Below, piece by piece: positions 8,201 through 15,998 of a stretch of 64,000 bases of DNA (its first letter is position 1; each line of letters starts with the position of its first letter). The stretch lies in NCBI RefSeq assembly GCF_001945395.1, contig NZ_MSXV01000019.1:26622-90621 (forward strand), written 5' to 3'. Source of the DNA: Pseudomonas sp. PA15(2017). Its GTDB lineage: Bacteria > Pseudomonadota > Gammaproteobacteria > Pseudomonadales > Pseudomonadaceae. The notes below the pieces were generated by a model. That model worked only from the letters and a program-made list of their open reading frames with translations. It was not told where the DNA came from and did not search any database. A program made the translations under genes and the position numbers.

Positions 8201-9535
8201 ATGCGCTTGATCTGGAAATCCTTCAGTTCCCTTTACATTGCCACTGTCCTGATGCTGCTGGGTTCCGGCTTGCTGAGCACCTACCTGGCATTGCGCCTGG
8301 CCGAGTCCGGCGAGGGCGTGTGGGCCGGTGCGCTGATGGCGGCCAACTATTTCGGCCTGGTGCTGGGCGGCAAGATCGGCCATCGGCTGATCGCCCGCGT
8401 GGGCCACATTCGAGCTTACGTGGCCTGTGCCGGGGTGGTGACCGCGGCGGTGCTTGGCCACGGCCTGCTCGATTGGCTGCCGGCGTGGCTGGTGCTGCGC
8501 GTGTTGGTCGGCCTGGGCATGATGTGTCAGTACATGGTGATCGAGAGCTGGCTCAACGAGCAGGCGGAAACCAAACAGCGTGGCCTGGTGTTCGCCGGCT
8601 ACATGGCGGCTTCCTACCTGGGCCTGGTACTCGGCCAACTGGTGCTGGTGGTGCATCCGACGCTGGGGCTGGAGCTGTTGATGCTGGTGGCCCTGGCATT
8701 CGCCTTGTGCCTGGTGCCGGTGGCGCTGACTCGTCGCCTGCACCCGGCACCCCTGCGACCTGCACCATTGGAGATGCGCTTCTTCTTTCGCCGCGTGCCG
8801 TTGTCACTGACCACCATCGGCGTTGCAGGCTTGATGATCGGTTCCTTTTACGGTCTGGCGCCGCTTTACGCGGCAGAAATGGGGCTGGCCACCGAGCAGA
8901 TCGGTATCTTCATGGGCTGTTGCATTCTTGCCGGCCTGGTCGTGCAAGCGCCGCTGGGCTGGCTCTCGGACCGTTTCGACCGGGTCAAGCTGATTCGCGG
9001 GATGTCGGCTGCAATGCTGCTGGTGGCTTCACCCCTGGCCGTTCTCTCCGAAGCGCCCCTGTTGCTGCTGATTTCGGTGGGATTCATCGTCAGCATGTTG
9101 CAATTCAGTCTTTATCCGCTGGCCGTGGCGTTTGCCAACGACCACGTCGAAACCGATCGGCGCGTGTCGCTGACCGCCATGCTGCTGGTCACCTTCGGGG
9201 TTGGCGCCTGCATCGGACCACTGCTGGTCGGCGTGCTGATGCGTTTCTTCGGCGCCAACATGCTGTACGCGTTCTTCTGCCTGTGCGGGCTGTTCCTGGT
9301 CTGGCGCGTGCGTTCGAACATCGTCACCCACCTCCATCAGGTCGACGACGCGCCGCTGCAACACGTGGCCATGCCGGTGAACATGACCGCATCACCACTG
9401 GTGGCGGCGCTCGATCCGCGTGTCGATGAACAGGTGGTTCAGGAGCAGATGCAGGAGCCTGTAGCCAACGAGCCGAGCGACGACGAAACCCCGGCTGAGG
9501 ACTCGCAAACGGCGACCACCACGCCGCAGACGTGA
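8201..9535 (+). CDS. MFS transporter
   Basis: The 444-residue protein has about 12 hydrophobic segments in two halves. The A-motif-like loops are GGKIGHRLIARVGHIRAY near residue 65 and GWLSDRFDRVKLIRGM near residue 260. The C-terminal 60 residues are polar and acidic (DDETPAEDSQTATTTPQT) and probably cytoplasmic. It resembles YcaD-type major-facilitator permeases, whose substrate is unknown. It ends 11 bases before the convergent ycgR gene. Confidence 0.85.
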   Translation: MRLIWKSFSSLYIATVLMLLGSGLLSTYLALRLAESGEGVWAGALMAANYFGLVLGGKIGHRLIARVGHIRAYVACAGVVTAAVLGHGLLDWLPAWLVLRVLVGLGMMCQYMVIESWLNEQAETKQRGLVFAGYMAASYLGLVLGQLVLVVHPTLGLELLMLVALAFALCLVPVALTRRLHPAPLRPAPLEMRFFFRRVPLSLTTIGVAGLMIGSFYGLAPLYAAEMGLATEQIGIFMGCCILAGLVVQAPLGWLSDRFDRVKLIRGMSAAMLLVASPLAVLSEAPLLLLISVGFIVSMLQFSLYPLAVAFANDHVETDRRVSLTAMLLVTFGVGACIGPLLVGVLMRFFGANMLYAFFCLCGLFLVWRVRSNIVTHLHQVDDAPLQHVAMPVNMTASPLVAALDPRVDEQVVQEQMQEPVANEPSDDETPAEDSQTATTTPQT

Positions 9536-9545
9536 AGTCGAGTGG

Positions 9546-10295
9546 CTACAGGAAACCGTCGCTCTCGAATCGACGCGCTTCGCGCTGCAACTGGTAGACG
9601 AAGCGCTCGATCAGGCGTTGCTGAAGGCCGCTGAGGTTGTCGAAGTGCAGGCCGGCGAAGGTGACGTCCAGCTTGTCGTCGTAGCGGGTGTGCCGCAGTT
9701 CGACGGCCGTCTCCAGCTTGCCGACCGGCAATTGAGCGCAGAACCCGTCGTAGATTTGCCCAGGCTGTAGCTGCTTGCTGGCATCGCCGGCGAGGCGGAT
9801 CTTGCAGCCTGATGCCGAGATGTCCAGCATCAGGCCCTCGAGCGGATTGCGCAGTCGCGTTCCGCCCAGCTGTACCTTGACCTGTTCCGACTGTTTGAGC
9901 GCAGCGCGAAAGGCGTTGCGGCGCTGGTGGTAGAGCACTTCGGCAGGAATGACGCCGACGTAGCAGCGTTCACCCTGATATTCACCCGTGCGCATGCCTG
10001 TCGGGCATTCCCAGGCGATGCGTACGCCGTCATGCAGCGACTCGACACTGAAGGCTTCGCCGTTTTGCAGGTAGCGTTCGCCATCGCTGGGAATCATTTC
10101 GTCGAGTATCAGCAGGTTGCGTTCTCGGTCGATCTCGATCACATAGCTCTGGAAGCGCTGGTTGCGCTCCAGGAAGGTCAGTGTCAACGGGTCATGGTGT
10201 TGTTGCAGCAGACGTAGGTTGGCAACGATCTCCACAGGTGCCTTGAGCACCTTGGGAGGTTGCGGGCCACAGTCCTGAACGAAGGGGTTGGACAC
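9546..10295 (-). CDS. ycgR: Flagellar brake protein YcgR (PilZ, c-di-GMP binding)
   Basis: The 249-residue protein has an N-terminal YcgR domain (residues about 20-115) and a C-terminal PilZ domain (about 120-240) with the c-di-GMP motifs RRNAFR and DISASG. When c-di-GMP is high, YcgR binds the flagellar motor and slows or biases it. It lies last in the minus-strand group flgM-flgN-ycgR, 77 bases after flgN, so it is probably transcribed from the sigma28 promoter before flgM. Confidence 0.92.
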   Translation of the reverse strand: MSNPFVQDCGPQPPKVLKAPVEIVANLRLLQQHHDPLTLTFLERNQRFQSYVIEIDRERNLLILDEMIPSDGERYLQNGEAFSVESLHDGVRIAWECPTGMRTGEYQGERCYVGVIPAEVLYHQRRNAFRAALKQSEQVKVQLGGTRLRNPLEGLMLDISASGCKIRLAGDASKQLQPGQIYDGFCAQLPVGKLETAVELRHTRYDDKLDVTFAGLHFDNLSGLQQRLIERFVYQLQREARRFESDGFL

Positions 10296-10372
10296 GGTCC
10301 AGTGATCTCCGGGGCAAGGTACTGCTGCGTCGGTTGAGGCGAAGAGCCTTCACCGCGCATCTTGTCGTTATG

Positions 10373-10840
10373 TCAGGCCTGGCTGAGCGGGCGCTTGTTG
10401 CCGATTTTAGCGGTACCGCCGCTGCTGTCATAGAGCGAAGGCGTTTCGCTGCCGCGCAGAATGCCGAGCATGCTGGCGGTGGATTTCTGGCTCGTGCGAA
10501 TGATTCGTCCATTGCGCAGGTTGGCTTCCTGACAGTGCTCGAGCAGTTCGCTCAACTGGTCGCTGGCTTGGATCAGCTCGCTGCCTTTATCCGAGCGCTC
10601 GGCAAGCGCCTTCAAGCCCGAGCGATCAGGGCTCAGCTGTAGGCTGATCAGGGCTTGCGTGCGGCTCTTGCCGTGTTGGTCGAGGGTGGCCAGCAGCGGC
10701 TGTTTACTCGCCAGGATTTCCTGCAGTTTGCTCAGGTCGTGTTCGCCAAGGGCTTCATATTCGGCGTCGAGCAGCTCAAGCAATTGCGCTGCATGGCCGA
10801 TATCCTCATTGAACAGGTCGAGCAGGGGCGTGATATTCAT
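10373..10840 (-). CDS. flgN: FlgN, export chaperone for hook-filament junction proteins
   Basis: This 155-residue, mostly helical protein matches the FlgN family (LLELLDAEYEALGEHDLSKLQEILASKQPLLATLD in the N-terminal half). FlgN keeps FlgK and FlgL soluble and delivers them to the flagellar type III export gate; both clients are encoded later in this window. It lies 105 bases downstream of flgM on the same strand. Confidence 0.9.
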   Translation of the reverse strand: MNITPLLDLFNEDIGHAAQLLELLDAEYEALGEHDLSKLQEILASKQPLLATLDQHGKSRTQALISLQLSPDRSGLKALAERSDKGSELIQASDQLSELLEHCQEANLRNGRIIRTSQKSTASMLGILRGSETPSLYDSSGGTAKIGNKRPLSQA

Positions 10841-10945
10841 GGTTCAGGCTCTCTGGGGTGGAACCGCTAGGCGCGCATCTGCTGTAGAAGCGGACTGGCA
10901 TCAAGTCGGTTTCCGGGCGTCCAACACCCCAGTGCGAGCCGGAGA

Positions 10946-11281
10946 CTAGCGCTGGGATTCGAAATTGAGCAGCTTGCTGGCAACGCGCTGGCTGTCGACC
11001 TGGTAACTGCCGTCGGCAACAGCCTGTTTGAGCTTGGCCACTCGATCACTGTCGACGGCAGGCTGATCGCGCAGCTTGTCGACGGTTTTCTGCAACTGTT
11101 GCGCTTCGCTGCTCAGCTGAACGGACTCGCCGCTCTTGCTATCTGTTGTCGCTGGCTGGGCCGTAACGGTGCTGCCGGCTGCCTTGTTGTCGATGGCTTC
11201 GTTCTTGCCGCCCTGGGTGCTGCCTGCACGATTGGTGCTGGCTGGCGTGGAGCTGTTGAGTCGGTTGAAGTCGATGACCAT
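10946..11281 (-). CDS. flgM: FlgM, anti-sigma28 factor
   Basis: The 111-residue protein has the FlgM layout: a disordered, Ser/Thr/Ala-rich N-terminus starting MVIDFNRLN, and a C-terminal sigma28-binding region ([20 protein letters not shown]...[21 protein letters not shown]...VASKLLNFE). It holds FliA inactive until the hook is finished and FlgM is exported. Its own sigma28 promoter at 11322-11347 gives a feedback loop. Confidence 0.95.
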   Translation of the reverse strand: MVIDFNRLNSSTPASTNRAGSTQGGKNEAIDNKAAGSTVTAQPATTDSKSGESVQLSSEAQQLQKTVDKLRDQPAVDSDRVAKLKQAVADGSYQVDSQRVASKLLNFESQR

Positions 11282-11321
11282 GATGCAAAACCTCTAACGG
11301 TGTGTGGACGCTTGCCTAGTG

Positions 11322-11347
11322 TGTCGGCTGTGCCTGGAAAAACTTTA
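11322..11347 (-). promoter_or_regulatory. Sigma28 promoter of flgM
   Basis: On the minus strand TAAA (from TAAAGTTT) and GCCGACA are separated by exactly 15 bases, fitting the FliA consensus TAAA-N15-GCCGATAA with one mismatch. It lies about 40 bases before the flgM start. Confidence 0.85.
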
Positions 11348-11425
11348 GGCAAAAAAATCACGTCGCTCGCACAGTCTAAAACAGCCTAGCTCGCCCGTCA
11401 GCCAGTCCGTTGGCCGGAGCCTGTC

Positions 11426-12184
11426 TCACATCGATACTTCAACCTGCCCGGGGCCGGTCACTCGCGCGCGTACCACGCGTTGCGAGCGCTGGTTACGCAC
11501 GCTGATCTGCTTGCCCACCGTGCCATCGGAAAGCGCTTCGCCTGGCATGCGCACATTGATGCCGCCGCTGCGGGCGCTGATGACCACCTGATCGCCGCGG
11601 CGGATGACTTCCGCCTGGCGGATGAAGGTAGGCAACAGTACCTGATCGGGCAGCAAGGGGCGGGTGGTCTTGCGGCCGATCGCCTGCTCCAGGTCGAGCA
11701 TATAGCCCTGGTTGAGCAGGCCCACGTCGCGCTCGGCGAGCATCAGGTCACCTTCGCCGAGCACGCCTTCGCGTTTGATCGGGCGCACCACGGTCACCAC
11801 TTCACGGTAGAGGCGAACCTGTCCGGGGACGAATACCGTCCAGGGGGAGATGCCGTCACAGCGTACTCGCATCGTCACCCGGCCAACCGGTTCGGCTGGC
11901 GTTTCCAGGGTGACCGTCAACGGTTGGTCGCACAACGGCAGGCGCAGGCGCGGATCAAGCCGGTTGATCTGCACCTCGTGGCGCCCCTGGATGTTGCTGC
12001 GCTGCAAATAGTCTGCAACTGCCTGCTCAAGAAAGCGCTGGGTCTCGCCGATAAGCTGATCGGGCAGGGTGACGGAGGCAGTTGTCAGCGTGCTATAGCC
12101 GAGCGCCATCAAAGCAGGTAAAACTGCCAGGCAACGAAGGCTCTTGGCCATCGCGCGTCGGATAATTGTCATTCGTGCATTCAT
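11426..12184 (-). CDS. flgA: FlgA, periplasmic P-ring assembly chaperone
   Basis: The 252-residue protein has a signal peptide (hydrophobic segment around SLRCLAVLPALMALGYSTL) and a C-terminal SAF domain (REVVTVVRPIKREGVLGEGDLMLAERDVG...GDQVVISARSGGINVRMPGEAL). FlgA helps FlgI polymerise into the P ring in the periplasm. The start is uncertain. Met1 lies only 12 bases from a -24/-12 element, so ATG 12172 or 12151 may be used; both keep the signal peptide. Confidence 0.92.
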   Translation of the reverse strand: MNARMTIIRRAMAKSLRCLAVLPALMALGYSTLTTASVTLPDQLIGETQRFLEQAVADYLQRSNIQGRHEVQINRLDPRLRLPLCDQPLTVTLETPAEPVGRVTMRVRCDGISPWTVFVPGQVRLYREVVTVVRPIKREGVLGEGDLMLAERDVGLLNQGYMLDLEQAIGRKTTRPLLPDQVLLPTFIRQAEVIRRGDQVVISARSGGINVRMPGEALSDGTVGKQISVRNQRSQRVVRARVTGPGQVEVSM

Positions 12185-12195
12185 GTCTGGTTCGT

Positions 12196-12211
12196 AGCAA
12201 GGCGCGTGCCG
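12196..12211 (-). promoter_or_regulatory. Sigma54-type promoter of flgA
   Basis: The minus-strand sequence CGGCAC-N5-TTGCTA has GG and GC 12 bases apart and one mismatch to consensus. The predicted start site, about 12186, falls next to the annotated flgA start codon. Confidence 0.6.
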
Positions 12212-12263
12212 CCTGCTACGCTAACCAAATCTGATGTGTTACTGGAATCTTGGGAGCCCGTAC

Positions 12264-13187
12264 ATGGCCGGTGTGATGGATTCGGTCAACCAGCGAACTC
12301 AGCTGGTTGGGCAAAATCGCCTGGAACTGCTGCTGTTTCGTCTCGACGGCTCTCAGCTGTACGGGATCAACGTCTTCAAGGTGAAGGAGGTGTTGCAGTG
12401 CCCGAAACTCACCATCATGCCCAAGTCGAGCCCGGTGGTTCGTGGCGTGGCCAACATTCGTGGCGGTACGATCCCGATCCTGGACCTGTCGATTGCCACC
12501 GGCAAACGCCCGCTGGGTGACATCAATGGCAGCTTCGTCATCATCACCGAATACAACACCAAGGTTCAGGGTTTCCTGGTTCGCTCGGTCGAGCGCATCG
12601 TTAACATGAACTGGGAAGAAATCCACCCACCACCCAAGGGCACCGGGCGCGATCATTACCTGACGGCCGTCACGCGGCTGGATGACAAGCTGGTGGAGAT
12701 CATCGACGTCGAGAAGATTCTCGCCGAGGTGGCGCCTACTTCCGAGGTCATCTCGGCTGGGGTGATCGATGCCGAGGTGCAGACCAAGGCCGTCAGCCAG
12801 CACGTGCTGATCGTCGATGACTCTTCGGTGGCCCGTAAGCAGGTGATGCGCTGCCTGCAGACGGTCGGCGTGGAGGTCACGGCATTGAATGATGGCCGTC
12901 AGGCGCTTGAATACCTGCAGGCCATGGTTGCCGAGGGCAGGTCGCCGGAGCAGGAATTACTGATGATCATTTCCGACATCGAGATGCCGGAGATGGACGG
13001 CTATACCCTGACCGCCGCAATCCGTTCCGATCCGCGCATGCAGAAGCTGCACATTCTGCTGCATACTTCGCTGTCAGGCGTGTTCAACCAGGCCATGGTG
13101 AAGAAAGTGGGCGCCAACGACTTCCTTGCGAAGTTTCGCCCGGATGATCTGGCTTCCCGGGTGGTGGATCGTATCAAGGCCGGCTGA
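12264..13187 (+). CDS. cheV: CheV chemotaxis coupling protein
   Basis: The 307-residue protein consists of an N-terminal CheW-like domain (residues about 15-155; LFRLDGSQLYGINVFKVKEV) and a C-terminal receiver domain (about 175-300; LIVDDSSVARKQ, phosphoacceptor in IISDIEMPEMDG). CheV links chemoreceptors to CheA and is itself phosphorylated, acting in adaptation. ATG 12264 is preceded by GGGAG; the frame is open slightly further upstream. It is divergent from flgA and followed by cheR. Confidence 0.93.
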   Translation: MAGVMDSVNQRTQLVGQNRLELLLFRLDGSQLYGINVFKVKEVLQCPKLTIMPKSSPVVRGVANIRGGTIPILDLSIATGKRPLGDINGSFVIITEYNTKVQGFLVRSVERIVNMNWEEIHPPPKGTGRDHYLTAVTRLDDKLVEIIDVEKILAEVAPTSEVISAGVIDAEVQTKAVSQHVLIVDDSSVARKQVMRCLQTVGVEVTALNDGRQALEYLQAMVAEGRSPEQELLMIISDIEMPEMDGYTLTAAIRSDPRMQKLHILLHTSLSGVFNQAMVKKVGANDFLAKFRPDDLASRVVDRIKAG

Positions 13188-13270
13188 TCGTCAGCGTTAC
13201 CAGGGCTGCCCGGTAATGGCAGCCAAACCGGCGAGCGCTTCACCCGCGTTCGCCGCTTCCGATTCAATAG

Positions 13271-14116
13271 ATGGACGAGGCCTCACGAGTGTCTTCAGGT
13301 AATTTGGATTTCGAGCAATTCCGGATCTTTCTGGAAAAAGCCTGTGGCATCGTGCTGGGCAGCAACAAGCAATACCTGGTTTCCAGCCGGCTGAACAAGC
13401 TGATGGAAAGCAATGGTATCAAGACCCTGGGTGAGCTGGTGCAGCGCATGCAGAGTCAGCCGCGCAGTGGCTTGCGCGAGCAGGTGGTCGATGCGATGAC
13501 CACCAACGAAACCCTCTGGTTTCGCGATACCTATCCGTTCGAAGTGCTCAAGAATCGCGTATTGCCGGAGCTGATCAAGGCCTATCCAGGGCAGCGCCTG
13601 CGTATCTGGTCGGCCGCCTGCTCGTCGGGCCAGGAACCTTACTCGCTGTCGATGAGCATCGACGAGTTCGAGCGCAGCAACATCGGCCAGCTCAAGGCCG
13701 GGATTCAGATCGTGGCTACCGACCTGTCGCCCACCATGCTGAACAACTGCAAGTCCGGCGAGTACGACAGCCTGGCGATGGGCCGCGGCCTTGCCCAGGA
13801 GCGCCTGCAGCGCTATTTCGATCCCAAGGGGCCGGGCCGCTGGGTGGTGAAGCCGGCCATCAAGAGTCGTGTCGAGTTCCGTCCGCTCAATCTGCTCGAC
13901 AGCTACGCCAGCCTCGGCAAGTTCGATATCGTGTTTTGCCGCAACGTACTGATCTATTTCTCGGCTGAAGTGAAGAAGGACATCCTCACGCGCATCCACG
14001 CCATGCTCAAGCCGGGTGGCTATCTGTTTCTCGGCGCGTCCGAAGCGCTCAACGGCTTGCCCGAGAAGTATCAGATGGTGCAATGCAGCCCAGGCATCAT
14101 CTACAAGGCCAAGTGA
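13271..14116 (+). CDS. cheR: CheR, chemoreceptor glutamate methyltransferase
   Basis: The 281-residue protein has the small helical N-terminal CheR domain and the SAM-dependent methyltransferase domain (RLRIWSAACSSGQEPYSLSM near residue 115; FDIVFCRNVLIYF near residue 220). CheR methylates glutamates of chemoreceptors with S-adenosylmethionine. It sits between cheV and the flgB operon and ends with a clear terminator. GTG 13289 is an alternative start. Confidence 0.94.
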   Translation: MDEASRVSSGNLDFEQFRIFLEKACGIVLGSNKQYLVSSRLNKLMESNGIKTLGELVQRMQSQPRSGLREQVVDAMTTNETLWFRDTYPFEVLKNRVLPELIKAYPGQRLRIWSAACSSGQEPYSLSMSIDEFERSNIGQLKAGIQIVATDLSPTMLNNCKSGEYDSLAMGRGLAQERLQRYFDPKGPGRWVVKPAIKSRVEFRPLNLLDSYASLGKFDIVFCRNVLIYFSAEVKKDILTRIHAMLKPGGYLFLGASEALNGLPEKYQMVQCSPGIIYKAK

Positions 14117-14134
14117 TTCTTGCGCCATCGAGCG

Positions 14135-14165
14135 AAACGGGAGGCCTGGGCCTCCCGTTTTCTTT
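14135..14165 (+). terminator. Rho-independent terminator after cheR
   Basis: An 11-bp stem AAACGGGAGGC / GCCTCCCGTTT with a 4-base loop is followed by TCTTTT. It separates cheVR from the flgB operon. Confidence 0.88.
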
Positions 14166-14212
14166 TCAGCTTCAGTTCACCGACGGTGCTTTGTCGCCGT
14201 CGCGTCAGAAAA

Positions 14213-14274
14213 GCGGCAATTCGATGTTGATATTGCCGCCCCTGCCTTGCCAAACGGCGGAAAAGCTTTGCCGC
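14213..14274. repeat. Cluster of GCGGCAA-type half-sites upstream of the flgB promoter
   Basis: GCGGCAAT (14213-14220) and its exact complement ATTGCCGC (14232-14239) are followed by an imperfect palindrome GCGGAAAAG/CTTTGCCGC (14257-14274). They lie 60-125 bases upstream of the sigma54 site, where an enhancer-binding protein would sit. Confidence 0.4.
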
Positions 14275-14336
14275 TCCTGCTGCATAAGCTCGCTCCTTTT
14301 CAGTGATCCTGCTGATTTATAAGTAAAAAAATTAGT

Positions 14337-14352
14337 TGGCACATGCCTTGCT
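14337..14352 (+). promoter_or_regulatory. Sigma54 promoter of flgBCDE
   Basis: TGGCAC-N5-TTGCT matches the sigma54 consensus perfectly, with GG and GC 12 bases apart, and lies 50 bases before the flgB start. Confidence 0.92.
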
Positions 14353-14401
14353 AGGGTCTCTGCACGCAAACCGGCGAGCCACCCTGGCAAAGGTTCCTGA
14401 G

Positions 14402-14812
14402 ATGAGCATCAGTTTCGATAACGCACTTGGCATTCACGAAAAGGCCCTTGGCTTTCGTGCCAAGCGCGCCGAGGTGTTGGCCAACAACATGGCCAACGCC
14501 GATACCCCCGGCTACAAGGCGCGTGATCTGGATTTCGCCTCCGTGCTGGCGCAGCAAGCCGCCAAGAGCAGCGGCAGTGGCGACTCGGGTCTGAGAACCA
14601 CCAACAGCCGCCATATTGCAGCAGAAGGCGTGCCAATGGGTGACGCGGCGCTGGCTTACCGCACCCCCACTGCGCCTTCCATCGATCAGAACACCGTCGA
14701 TGCCCAGGTGGAGCAGGCCAACTACGCCGAGAACGCGGTCGCCTTCCAGACCAGCTTCACGCTGCTCAACAGTAAATTCAAAGGGCTCGTCAGCGCCCTG
14801 CGTGGTGAATAA
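14402..14812 (+). CDS. flgB: FlgB, proximal rod protein
   Basis: The 136-residue protein starts MSISFDNALGIHEKAL and has the rod/hook N-terminal signature (RAEVLANNMANADTPGYKARDLDF) and the C-terminal heptad region (DAQVEQANYAENAVAFQTSF). It is a component of the proximal rod crossing the periplasm. It is the first gene of the sigma54-driven flgBCDE group. ATG 14402 was chosen over the open upstream frame because it gives the normal family N-terminus. Confidence 0.95.
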   Translation: MSISFDNALGIHEKALGFRAKRAEVLANNMANADTPGYKARDLDFASVLAQQAAKSSGSGDSGLRTTNSRHIAAEGVPMGDAALAYRTPTAPSIDQNTVDAQVEQANYAENAVAFQTSFTLLNSKFKGLVSALRGE

Positions 14813-14823
14813 AGGAGCCTGAT

Positions 14824-15267
14824 ATGTCCCTTGCCAGTGTTTTCAATATCGCCGGAACCGGCATGAGCGCCCAGAGCACTCGTCTCAATACCATCTCCAG
14901 CAACATTGCCAACGCCGAAACGGTTTCGTCGAGCATCGACCAGACCTACCGCGCCCGCCATCCGGTGTTCGCCACCGTTTTTCAGAACGCGCAGGGCGGC
15001 AATAACGGCTCGCTGTTCGCCGATCAGGATCAGTCCGGTGCCGGCGTTCAGGTGCTCGGCATCGTCGAGGATCAGAGCAGCCTGATGCCGCGCTACGAGC
15101 CCAATCATCCGGCGGCGGATGAAGCTGGTTACGTGTATTACCCCAACGTCAACCTGGTCGAGGAGATGGCGGACATGATTTCTGCCAGCCGTGCCCTCCA
15201 GACCAACGTGGAAATGATGAACACCGCCAAGCAGATGATGCAGCGCGTGCTGACTCTGGGTCAGTGA
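14824..15267 (+). CDS. flgC: FlgC, proximal rod protein
   Basis: The 147-residue protein carries the flagellar rod motif near its N-terminus (GTGMSAQSTRLNTISSNIANAETV) and the C-terminal FlgC signature (NVNLVEEMADMISASRALQTNVEMMNTAKQM). It polymerises with FlgB and FlgF in the proximal rod. It starts 11 bases after flgB, with AGGAG upstream. Confidence 0.96.
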   Translation: MSLASVFNIAGTGMSAQSTRLNTISSNIANAETVSSSIDQTYRARHPVFATVFQNAQGGNNGSLFADQDQSGAGVQVLGIVEDQSSLMPRYEPNHPAADEAGYVYYPNVNLVEEMADMISASRALQTNVEMMNTAKQMMQRVLTLGQ

Positions 15268-15281
15268 GCGGGGAGTGAGAG

Positions 15282-15956
15282 ATGAGCACTGTTGATGGCG
15301 TCAGCTCCAGTTCGGTACTGGACAAATATCAGGTCAAGCAAGATTCCGCGACGCAGAACAAGGAACTGGGTAAAGACCAGTTTCTCAACCTGCTGGTGGC
15401 GCAGTTGAACAACCAGAACCCGCTGGAGCCTCAGGGCAATGGCGAGTTCATCGCTCAGCTGGCGCAGTTTAGTACCGTGGAAGGGGTCGAGAAGCTGAAT
15501 TCGAGCATGCAGACCATCCTGTCCGGCTATCAGTCTTCCCAGGCGCTTCAGGCTTCCTCGCTGGTCGGGCGCAAGGTGATCGTGCCGGTCGACAAGGCGG
15601 TCGTCGATACCAGCGAGAGCTTCAAGGCCAGCGCTGTGCTGCCGACCAGCAGCAGCAACGTGTACGTCAACGTCTACGACAGCGCTGGCGCCGTGGTCAG
15701 TCGTATCAACCTGGGCGAGCAGCAGGCCGGCAACGTCAGCTTCATCTGGGACGGCAAGGACTCGAGCGGCAACGTCATGAAGCCTGGTACCTACAGGTTC
15801 GAGGCGCAGGCCACGTACGGCAATGAAACCAAAGGGCTTCACACCCTGCTGCCGGCAAACGTCGACAGCGTCACCCTCGGCGGCAACGAATTGATGCTCA
15901 ACCTGGCAGGAATCGGCAATGTCCCGTTGTCCCAGGTGCAGGTCATTGGTCAGTAA
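15282..15956 (+). CDS. flgD: FlgD, hook-capping scaffold protein
   Basis: The 224-residue protein has the conserved N-terminal FlgD segment (LGKDQFLNLLVAQLNNQNPLEPQGNGEFIAQLAQFSTVEG, residues about 28-68) and a C-terminal FlgD Ig-like/Tudor domain (GKDSSGNVMKPGTYRFEA). FlgD caps the growing hook, guides assembly of FlgE subunits, and is then discarded. Its place between flgC and flgE is standard. Confidence 0.95.
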   Translation: MSTVDGVSSSSVLDKYQVKQDSATQNKELGKDQFLNLLVAQLNNQNPLEPQGNGEFIAQLAQFSTVEGVEKLNSSMQTILSGYQSSQALQASSLVGRKVIVPVDKAVVDTSESFKASAVLPTSSSNVYVNVYDSAGAVVSRINLGEQQAGNVSFIWDGKDSSGNVMKPGTYRFEAQATYGNETKGLHTLLPANVDSVTLGGNELMLNLAGIGNVPLSQVQVIGQ

Positions 15957-15998
15957 TTAACAGGCTGTAATCGCCGGATTTTCGGCAAGGAGATTTTC

